From: Gymnopilus junonius | Lineage: Eukaryota; Basidiomycota; Agaricomycetes; Agaricales; Galerinaceae | Direction: 5' to 3' | Assembly: GCA_015501075.1 (NCBI GenBank) | Contig: JADNYJ010000018.1 | Location: 310,001 to 374,000 of the forward strand | DNA: 64,000 nucleotides | Shown: positions 55,048 to 64,000 of the stretch, one piece after another | How the letters are laid out: each line of letters begins with the position of its first letter | Position numbering within the stretch: position 1 is the stretch's first letter | Notes under the pieces: model-generated | The model's input: the letters and a program-made list of their open reading frames with translations, nothing else | Told to the model about the DNA's origin: nothing | Database searches by the model: none | Position numbers and translations under genes: made by a program

Positions 55048-58000
55048 ATGAACACCAACTCCACTCCTACCTTCCACAAACTCTCTGACACCAACTATGG
55101 CACCTGGAACGGTGAAATGGAGGCCTGGTTCCGGCAACTGGCCTGTGGCGCATAGTGTCTGCTAAGCAAGCTAAGCCCAGAATTTCAACCTCACCCACGA
55201 CTCAGACCTTGAAAAAGTGGAGATTTGGGAGCAGAAAGCAGACAAGGCAGCTGGGATACTGTTCTTGATGGTGGAGGCACCACAGAGGGTGCATTTCAAT
55301 GGAATCAGGACGATCCAGTGGCAATGTGGAAGGCTTTGGAGGACATCCATTTGCAGAAGAAGCCAGGTTCTAGGTTCAATGCCTATGATGACCTATTCTC
55401 CATTCGCAAATTAGAGGAGGAATCACTGCAGGCCCTTCTCAATCGAGTTGACACTGCTCTGCAGCAAATTAGAGACCTCAGACTGAAGGATTTCACTCTG
55501 GAGAAGCTGGATGAGGAGTTGGCTTGCATGGCACTCATTAGGGCGCTCCCTGATAAATACAGCGCATTTGTGTCATCTCTACTGCTCAAGGACTCCCTCT
55601 CCAAGTCTACTCTTCAAGCTGCATTTGTTACAGAGGATATACAATGCAAACGATGTGCAAATGATGCTATATCAGTTGGGAGCGCTCTGGCTGCTTCCTC
55701 TGACTCTGGGAAGCATCCCTGTATCTTCTGCAATGACCCAGCGCATGGAATCAAGGATTGGATGCATACAAGTGAGGAGCAGAGTATGCAACCAACAAGC
55801 GCACTATCTGGGCCAATAAGCCACCAAAAGTGCGAAAAGCGAAGGCTGCAGCTGCAGCTGCCTCCACAGACTCACATCTTCATCAGGAGTGACTGAATTC
55901 GCTGGAAATGCAAGTCATCGCTCTTCTACCTCACTCCCACCTGCTGATAATGACTGGACTGCAGACACAGGTGCCACATCTCATATGACCCCACATCGTC
56001 ATTGGATGCACAATTATATTCCCTTTCGCACTGGGGTGAAGTTAGCAGATGGCAGCATTGTTAGTTCAGCAGGAATTGGAACTGTGGTGTTTCACCCAGT
56101 TATTAGAGGTCAGGCAATGCATCCAGTAGAGTTTTCTAGAGTCCTTCATGTACCAGCACTTCAATCAAACCTTCTCTCATGCCTATACCTTGTCAGAGTA
56201 AAGGGCTTTGAGATTCACATCAATTCAGAGCAAATGGCCTTCAATCTGCGAAATGAGACCCTATTCTGTGCTCCCTTGAAGTCCAACAACTCTGCAATTC
56301 TGGGAGGATGCACCGCACTTAGTCAAGAGTCTGCACACTGGGTTTCGACACTACCACTTACTCCTACACTCTGGCATCATCGCTGTTGTCACCACAATCA
56401 TGCAGACATCTCTAAGATGCACAGAAATGGTCTGGTGACTGGAATGACTCTGGATTTGAAGGAAAAGCCTGACTTAGTTTGTGAGCCTTGTTTAGCAGGC
56501 AAGATGCGTTCCAATCCTTTCCCAACTTCACCCAGCAGAGCTACCAAGCCTCTAGAGCTTGTACACTCAGATCTGCATGGCCCCATTCATACTCCAACTC
56601 CTGAGGGCTATAGATACTGGGTCACTTATATTGATGACTGCACTTCACTCCGAGCTGCCTACCTTCTAAAGCGAAAGAGCGAAACATTTACAGCCTTCAA
56701 ACAGTTCAAAGCATGGGCAGAGAACCAATTGGATGCAAAAATCAAAGCATTACAGGATGATAAAGCTGGGGAATACATGTCTAAGGAGTTTATCGCATTT
56801 ACAGACAGTTGTGGATAATTAGGCGACACAGCACCAGGAATAGGCCACAACAGAATGGAGTAGCAGAGAGAGCAAACAGAACTATGTCTGATGATATCTC
56901 AGCAATGCTCTTTGAAGCTGGCCTCCCCTTTGGTTCTGGGCCTATGCACTCGCAACAATGATACATGTCTGGAATCGCATCCCTACATCCACTCTATCAG
57001 ATTCAACACCTTATGAAGCCTGGAACCACCAGAAACCAGACATTTCGCATTTCAGAGTTTGGGGATGCTTAGCCTATGTCTTTATTCAGAAGGACAAGCG
57101 AACCCCTCTTGGACCTCACATGGAGAAGTGCATCTTTGTGGGCTACCCTACTGGATACAAAGGCTGGCAGTTCTACAATCCAACCACAAAGAAGTTTATC
57201 ATCTCTGAAAGAGCTGAGTTTGATGAAAGGTCATTTCCTGGCATTGGTCCTGGTTTCAAATCATCTGGTTCACCTCTCCCACTGGTTCTCCCTGCTCCTA
57301 ATGCTGTTCCTGCACCCCTTGCACCACCACTCGAGGTCTGGGGGAGGATGATGATTTGGACACAAATATGAAGCCAGATGAGCCCCAAGTTGATCCAGTT
57401 CCCAAATTACCACCTGAGCGCACTCCTAGTCCAGAAATCCCTCCACCACCTCGCACTCCTTCGCCTCCACCACCTCCTGCTCAGATACAGCCTCCTGCAA
57501 CTCCACAGCCACTTAGGGCACTACTCGTGTTATTAGACCCCTGGTGAATGGTGGAAGATCAAACCGCTCTCTAAAGCAATTGAAGAGGCAGAAGATGATG
57601 AAGATGATTTAGAAGGTGCTCTGGCTGCTGGAAATGATGCTACACCTCGTTCCTTCACACATGCACTAAAGACACCTCTGGGAGCTCAATGGCATGAAGC
57701 TGCAACACAGGAGTACAACTCCTTGGTTGAGAATAACACTTGGGAAATTATGGATCTTCCTGAAGGTCAAAAGGCAATTGGATCTGGTTGGGTATTCAAA
57801 GTCAAACACAATGCTGATGGTTCAATTGAGCGATTCAAAGCACGAATTGTTGCCAAAGGGTACTCACAACGTCCAGGAATCGACTACAATGAGATCTTTG
57901 CACCTACCTTCCGCCCTGCAACGCTGCGCTTGATTTTAGCATTGGCAGCCATTGAGGATCTAGAACTCCACTCTCTTGACATCACCTCTGCCTTTCCCAA

Positions 58001-59200
58001 TGGTGACTTGGATGAGGAGATTTATATGAAGCAACCTGAAGGCTTTCATCTAGGAGGACCAATGCAGTCTGCAGACTTCGCAAATCCTCTATGGACTCAA
58101 ACAGGCAGCCAGACAGTGGAACAAGAAGTTACATGGAGTTCTGGAGGAAATGGGCTTCAAGCGAATTCAAGCTGATAGATCTGTCTACATCTACTCCAAC
58201 TCTGAAGTTCGCATATTATGCCTATCTACATTGATGATATCACCCTTGCTTCAAAATCCCAGTCTGCTATTGAGTCCACCATTGCCCAACTCTCTTCCTA
58301 CTTCAAATGTCGCAATTTAGGCCCAACTCGGTTCCTACTAGGTATTGGCATTGGCAGAGACCGCCCCAAGCACACTATAACACTCCACCAGCGCCAGTTC
58401 ATCCTGGACATGCTTGAGAAGTATGGTATGTCTAAATGTCATCCTGTCAAAACCCCTCTTCCTCCCAAGCTCCAACTTTCTCATTCTATGTCCCCTTCCA
58501 CTCCTGAGGAGGAACAAGAAATGGCAACCATTCCTTACCTGTCTGCAGTTGGCTCTCTTCAGTATTTGGCCACCATGACTCGACCTGATATTGCTTACTC
58601 TGTGGGCTTTTTGGCTCGCTACAACTCCAATCCTGGTTTCAAGCACTGGCAGGCTCTCAAACACCTGCTTCGCTATATCAAAGGAACTTTGGAGTACAAG
58701 CTGACTTACTCTGGCACCAATTCGATGTCTGAGCCCTTTGTAATGTACACTGATGCTTCACATGGTGACTGCATTGATTCAGGACGATCAACAGCTGGTT
58801 ATGTCTCAATCATGGCTGGAGGAGCTATCAGTTGGTATTCTAAGTTGCAAACTCTTGTTGCACTTTCCACCACTGAAGCAGAGTACCTTGGAGCAGTTGA
58901 AGCTGGTAAAGAGATTGCCTGGTTGAGGAACATCCTTGTGAATTTGGTTATTTGGCTACTGGACCTTCAACCCTCAAAATGGACAACCAAAGTGCAATCA
59001 CAGTTGCAAAGAATCCAGAACATCATGGGAGGATGAAGCAACTTGATCTTCGACATTTTTGGCTCAGGGACAAGGTTGAAGAAGGTGTGATTGTTCCAGA
59101 TTACATTCCAACAGCAGACATGATTGCAGACTCTTTGACAAAGTCTCTCCCTGCTCCCAAAGTTCACTTTTGCAGAGAATCAATGGGTGTGTTATCTTAG
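55048..59200 (+). pseudogene. CP3 gag-pol, complete in order but frameshifted
   Basis: A single Gag-Pol of about 1,380 codons is implied. Order: Gag (MNTNSTPTFHKLSDTNYGTW, zinc knuckle near 55722-55760 damaged by a lost base after KD), protease (DTGATSHM near 55965), pre-integrase (CEPCLAGK), integrase (HSDLHG; QDDKAGEY; NGVAERANRT), Pro-rich linker, reverse transcriptase (YIDD near 58230) and RNase H (YTDASHGD, STTEAEYLG). TAG is at 59198-59200. CGA codons lost in CP1 and CP2 are intact. About ten single-base losses, several in homopolymers, separate the frames. If those are assembly errors the element may be intact. Confidence 0.9.
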
Positions 59201-59271
59201 ATCTTTTCTTGTCTTGTTTTTCTCTTTCTCTCTTGTTTGTAGACTTAGAGACATGTTCAGTCATGGGGGTA

Positions 59272-59436
59272 TGTTAGAGTGACTCTCACATGATATGTTA
59301 CATGTCACAGAGTAGTTACATTGTAGCTAAGTCCTCCTGAAGTCCTTAGTTCTTAACTCTGGACTTCAGGTGAGTAGTACATAGTTTCTCCTTGTATTTT
59401 GATAGTTCTTAACTCTGGACTTCAGTCCTTCTAACA
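59272..59436 (+). repeat. CP3 3' LTR (165 bp)
   Basis: It begins right after the polypurine tract. The only substitutions against the 5' LTR are in TTGTATTTTGATAG. Confidence 0.95.
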
Positions 59437-60040
59437 GATTGTGGTGACAACAGCGACGATGCCAGAGTGTAGGAGTAAGTGGTAGCGTCGAAACCCAGTG
59501 TGCAGACTCTTGACTAAGTGCGGTGCATCCTCCCAGAATTGCAGAGTTGTTGGACTTCAAGGGAGCGCAGAATAGGGTCTCATTTCGCAGATTGAAGGCC
59601 ATTTGCTCTGAATTGATGTGAATCTCAAAGCCCTTTACTCTGACAAGGTATAGGCATGAGAGAAGGTTTGATTGAAGTGCTGGTACATGAAGGACTCTAG
59701 AAAACTCTACTGGATGCATTGCCTGACCTCTAATAACTGGGTGAAACACCACAGTTCCAATTCCTGCTGAACTAATAATGCTGCCATCTGCTAACTTCAC
59801 CCCAGTGCGAAAGGGAATGTAATTGCGCATCCAATGACGATGTGGGTCATATGAGATGTGGCACCTGTGTCTGCAGTCCAGTCATTATCAGCAGGTGGGA
59901 GTGAGGTAGAAGAGCGATGACTTGCATTTCCAGCGAATTCAGTCACTCCTGATGAAGATGTGGAGTCTGTGGAGGCAGCTGCAGCTGCAGCCTTTGCTTT
60001 TCACACTTTTGGTGGCTTATTGGCCCAGATAGTGCGCTTG
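59437..60040 (-). pseudogene. CP4: copia fragment (Gag end to pre-integrase)
   Basis: On the minus strand it reads from the Gag-protease connection (AKAAAAAASTDSTSSS) through protease (DTGATSHM) to RRCCHHN of the pre-integrase region. One lost base near 59847 separates protease from the downstream frame (59830-59437). Both ends are cut, by the CP3 LTR and by LN11. It does not join to CP2. Confidence 0.87.
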
Positions 60041-61515
60041 GAAGTGAGTCGGCCAATACCCAACCCAAAGGCAGGTGTTAGCTAACTGCACGAACACTTG
60101 AAGGCAGTGTTCATCGCGAATAATTGCCTTAAGGTGTGACCACTTAATATGATCAGGACCCAGCGCCGAGTTGTTAGAGCAAGATGCCAATGCCTCCCGC
60201 AGTTCTAATAGTGAAAAGGTGGTCCACTCGTGCACTTCCATATCGGGAAGGGAGGTGAGACCACTAATGTTGTATGTTCGGTCAGAGGCCGAATTGTACG
60301 TGCCATGAAGGGCATCCCATAGGGAGGGCATATCATGGCAGGGCTGCCCATTAAATTGGATAGCTCGGAGGGTGGTAACTTGTGCTGCTGGATCCAATTC
60401 ATGAGATCCCAGGGGTGCTTGTTGGTAGTAGCAACTTCAGTGATGCATTCATCAAAGAACTTGCGCTTAGCAGCTTTGACAGCTTTACGAAAGATTTTAT
60501 GGTTATCATGAGAGTTATCCCACTGATAAGCATCGAAGGAATCCTCACAGGAGTCATCCCACCAAGGACGGGAGTGAGGAGAGATATGAATCATCTTGGA
60601 ATACTTTCGCCAAGCATCCGAGAAGGCAGAGGCTACATCCGAAGATACAGCCTCCACCCGATCTGGGGAGACAATCGGCGCCAAGGGATCAATGCCCTGG
60701 AGCTTCTCAATGATGAACAACATGAAGTCATCCAATTGATCTGGTGGCAGTGAGTGCACCAGAACAGAGGCTGCTGCCAGAGTGACAGAAATAGAACAAG
60801 CCAGCGGAACATGGTCCGATGGCCCGCGCCACAGTTCCCCTCGCCGAGTGCCTGCAGACAGCTCCTCGGTAGGCTGAATGAAGATGAGGTCGATGACCGA
60901 CTCTCATAGTGATGGGTTACCAGGGATATGGGTGGGACCCGGATTGACTGGGAGAGAAAGCATCAGTCCCAGCATAGCTGCTGTGTTCAGCAAGTTGTTG
61001 GCTGTCGTCCGATGATGCAGGACACCAGGGTCCCACTTATTCGAATGACAGTTGAAGTCACCCCCCATGTAATGAAACATTGGGAGAAAGTCAGCCTGCT
61101 TGGTGAGCAAGTCGATAGCTGTGTGTTTGTCATCAGAATACACATTCAGTAAGTTAACAATGGTGTCCCCGGTAAACAGAGAAACCGCCATGATGTCACG
61201 GTGATCTATAAGATTGCGTCGCATAGCAGGGCGCCAGGGGTTCAGCCTCATCGAAACATAGGTCAGAATGTGTGGCCGGAGCCCGGTGGGATTGGGCCGA
61301 ACCATTGCCTTCCAATCAGGGTGGTTCGGGGCACCAATAACTGCCTCACCTTCGGTATCTCTCGAAGATGGGGCACATTGTATCTCATGCCAAGGCGGCT
61401 CTTGCAAGAATATAACATCAAAAGAATCTTTTAGATGGTCTAGAAGTACATTGATATGACCATAGTTCTGGTTACAATTGTACGAAATAATTCTAACATC
61501 CTCCTTTCTTCTCAT
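60041..61515 (-). pseudogene. LN11 ORF2, endonuclease and linker
   Basis: ATG 61515-61513 overlaps the ORF1 stop. The endonuclease is open for 203 codons and is the best-kept one on this strand: SYNCNQNYGHINVLL, FLQEPPW, GGDFNCHSNKWDP. TGA at 60906-60904 is the shared stop. The linker continues at 60759-60205 and 60397-60041 with one shift between, and the copy then ends. Confidence 0.87.
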
Positions 61516-63457
61516 TACCGAGCTAGAGGAGGGACGTTAGACGTCAAGGTCCGGAGTGCGCATTTATCATGTACCTCGCGGTATTTAGCTATGATCCAAT
61601 CATGATCGAAGCAGTGTTCCCAGAACTTGCAATTGCATCCTGTGGCAGGGTGCTTGCCCTGGCAATTGGGACAGCAGGCCTTGTGGGGGCATGGCTCACC
61701 AGCTGGAGTGGGGTGGTGCATACCGTCCGAATCCGGCGGAGGCCGGTTGCAGCAAGGCGCAAGGGCGCGATGCTCGTCAGTGGCATGGGGCCCACTGCAC
61801 TGTGCACAGCGGCGCTGGTGGGCCCTACAATCCTTGGTGAGATGACCCCAGCGCTGGCAGCGCTGGCACATGGGGACACCTCATCGGGCGGCAGCTGGCT
61901 TTACATAAAGCAGCTTGTCCTTATAGCAAAAAGCCTTATTGATAAGCGTCTTCACAGTTCGTCCAGTCTGGGAGTCCCAGATCTCAAAGTAGCAGTCGAA
62001 CTTGGAGCTCTTTGCTGATTGACATATGAGGCGTGCATGCCCCACAAAAGGAATGCCCGAGAAGAGAGGGGCCCTTTCGAGCGCTCTCTCAATGTCGGCG
62101 ATGGTGGTGGGGGTCTTCTGGAAGACATCTGAATAGCAGGGAACATCCAGAACCTTCAGGAAGGCTTTGGACATCAGTAGACTGACCCAGGGTGTCAGCT
62201 CCTTATTAGCATCGGAGGTGCCCTGGACAATGTTATAGATTGCACCCTGAAGGAGCATAAGCTTATCAGTCGTGGGTACGTAGTTGGTGTGCAGGGCCCA
62301 CCCACGATAGGCAGGCTCCGCAGAAGTGATCTGAATATCGAATCGGTCGAGGGCCATCATCCAGTTGATCTCGTCAACCAGCGTAGCAAGTATGACGTTC
62401 ATCGGCGCACAGTTGTTGAACACCACGAGAACCTGGCAGCGCATCGGGCCTGCCGTGACAAAGTCCAGCCCTTTAGACTTGGCTGGGGTAGAGGGTCTAG
62501 TCAGGCCCTGGTCCAGGTTTGCGGCACCATTTGAGTGACAGCACATTCAAAGTAGCGATTAGTAAGCGATCTGCAGGTCGAGGACCCCGGAACTGGTGTC
62601 CGGAGTTTCGAGGCAAAGGAGCGCTTGGGATGGGAAGAGAGAGGAACGGGAGGGGGCCCTGGAGGGGGTGGCCTCTGATATTGGACCAGCTTCGCCTTCT
62701 GTTTGCGGGGCTGAAGCTTGGTATGAGACGGAGCAGGAGCGGGTGCCTTGGGGGGCTCCCCAGGTTCCGCTGGAGGGCCAGTTTGCTTTGGGGGGGCAGA
62801 CTGGGAAGATGAAGGCTCAGGAGGGGGAGCAGAGGCTTCCCCTTGAGTCTTCGCTAGGTCTCAATATATGAGGTCCACTAGGGAGCTATCAGAATTGATG
62901 AGATTGCGGATGATTGACCATCTAAGAGATGGCGATCATGCACTGACACTCATGGCCTCCTTGGCCCAAGGGGAAGTAGTGACCGAATTCACTATCCTAG
63001 TGAAAAGGCCGGCATAATCAGGGCGATCTGCCCCTGATAAAGTAGAAGGACCGTTGGACATCATGAATGAGCCAATGGTCTTCAGTGACTCAGCCACAGC
63101 AACCCAATCCCCCTCCGATCCTGTGAGAGAAAGGGCAGTAGGCTGCGGCTCTGGAGAGGCGCTTGCAAGAGGAAAATGAACTGTATCCTCATCCTCCCCC
63201 ATGGAAACATTGGGGGATGAAGTCCTCGAAGCAATGTGAGTAGTGGCCCGCGAGTGGATCGCTGACCGAGACTCAGTCTCCTCCCGCTCGCGAGAAGTGG
63301 GGGTGGCTGAAGCATATCTCTCTTGAACGGATCGAGAGGATGAAGAACCCTCAGGGGTTGGGGATTTGTTGCTCGAAGCTCCGACAGGTGGAATAGGCCT
63401 GCCAGAGGCAGAAAGGGTGGGGCACTTGGGCACGGACGATGATAATTGCTCGGACAT
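61515..63457 (-). pseudogene. LN11 ORF1 (Gag-like)
   Basis: ATG 63457 gives MSEQLSSSVPKCP; codon 4 is CAA, not a stop. It is open for 173 codons to TGA at 62938-62936 (a CGA change). The Pro-rich linker lacks a stretch of Gly/Pro codons near 62510. The middle domain is open from 62546 to 61881. The zinc-knuckle part (61871-61515) reads CQRCQRWGHLTKDC and ends LAR with TAA overlapping the ORF2 ATG. Confidence 0.87.
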
Positions 63458-63598
63458 TGTCTTGCACTAAAGGTGCATACACACTTGAATAACTGTAGAC
63501 AGCTATCCAAGGACCAGATCGCAGGTTGTAGAGAGAAATTGTGGTGTTGCGAGGTATCGACATTTTGCAATGGTGGTGGTCTGTGGGAAAGAAGGATG

Positions 63599-64000
63599 GA
63601 TTTATATACCGGTGCGCGAAAGCAGTCCGGTCGCAGATATACATACACCCAAGTAATCTACCGTTAAACTATGCCTAGTGCGAGACTGGCTCTCACGGGC
63701 CAACTTAGGACCACAAAACAGTGGGCCCGTACTCTCATTGATGCCAATGGAAGGGCACCGGAAGGGGGGCCCACCAGCCAAACCCGACAGCCCAGGATGC
63801 GCGCATACTGTGTTAGCCACTGAAGGCAGACCATTTCGGGTCGCCGAAGCAGGGGGCCACACTTGTCTGTCGATAGCGCCGAAGCTCCAGAACCCAGACC
63901 CCCACCCTCAACCCAGCAAAGCCGAAGCCCGCCAAGTATTAGGACTCTGTTCTGAGTGCACCCCAAACCAATGAATCCAGCCAACAGGAACAACACCTAC
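63599..64000 (-). mobile_element. LN12, LINE 3' UTR, running off the window
   Basis: This is 3' UTR sequence starting at GATTTATATACCGG, without the A-tail. About 30 bases are missing at 63745-63747 compared with sister copies. The coding part would lie beyond the right edge. Confidence 0.85.

Larger units (their letters stand above)
54340..59436 (+). mobile_element. CP3, complete Ty1/copia element with both LTRs
   Basis: At 5.1 kb this is the only copia copy with two LTRs, primer site, gag-pol and polypurine tract (ATGGGGGTA at 59263-59271). The LTRs differ by one indel and two or three substitutions, so it is young. The flanking 5-mers TTATT and GATTG do not match, and the flanks are different elements (LN9 left, CP4 right), so one side has been exchanged after insertion. 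Confidence 0.94.
60041..63598 (-). mobile_element. LN11, 5' half of a LINE
   Basis: The 5' end is at 63598 (CATCC), followed by 5' UTR, ORF1, endonuclease and linker; it ends in early reverse transcriptase (GYWPTHF) at copia CP4. The 5' end is joined directly to the 3' UTR of LN12, with no poly(A) between. Confidence 0.88.

Overview
The window looks like a transposon graveyard from a filamentous fungus, most likely a basidiomycete of the Agaricomycetes type. The evidence is a chromodomain-bearing Ty3/gypsy pol, a Ty1/copia family, an RNase H-bearing Tad1-like LINE family, and a cysteine-rich host-type gene with a short GTAAGT...TAG intron of 64 bp. The species cannot be named from the sequence. 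No rRNA, no complete tRNA, no CRISPR array and no intact cellular gene was seen.

Layout, left to right. 1-874 is unassigned sequence. 891-7239 (-) is the most complete LINE copy (LN1), with a 16-bp target-site duplication. 7256-8536 (+) is a broken coiled-coil/Cys-rich gene, convergent with a gypsy pol 3' end (8645-9317, -). 9318-27320 (+) is a head-to-tail LINE series (LN2, LN3, LN4). LN3 is split by a 5.1-kb terminal-inverted-repeat element (19639-24752) with an 8-bp duplication and no transposase. 27483-31547 (+) is the 5' part of copia CP1, fused to LINE LN5 (to 32719). From 32720 the reverse-strand LINE LN6 runs to 44035 and is split by the plus-strand LINE LN7 (38580-43653, 14-bp duplication). 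A gypsy scrap (44036-44271) follows. Copia CP2 (44272-51157, -) is split by a chimeric LINE insertion LN8 (46349-49862, 15-bp duplication) that carries 1.05 kb of unrelated sequence. LN9 (-) is split by LN10 (+, 51313-53675). Then come copia CP3 (54340-59436, + strand, both LTRs), copia scrap CP4, and LINEs LN11 and LN12 (-).

The LINE family can be read from the comparison of copies. It has a 5' UTR of about 150 nt, ORF1 of about 650 codons with three zinc knuckles, a one-base TAATG overlap into ORF2 of about 1,255 codons (APE-type endonuclease, reverse transcriptase, RNase H, C-terminal Cys/His motif), a 3' UTR of about 450 nt, and poly(A). ORF1 protein would coat the RNA and ORF2 protein would nick the target and prime reverse transcription. 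Four insertions keep 13-16 bp duplications. No copy is open throughout. The most frequent inactivating base changes are CGA to TGA, and many single-base deletions may be decay or uncorrected assembly errors.

The most unusual items are the LINE/foreign/LINE chimera within one duplication (46334-49877), the 5.1-kb element whose 1.13-kb inverted repeats are built from 12- and 13-bp arrays, and the recurrent exact joining of LINE 5' ends to the 3' regions of other copies.
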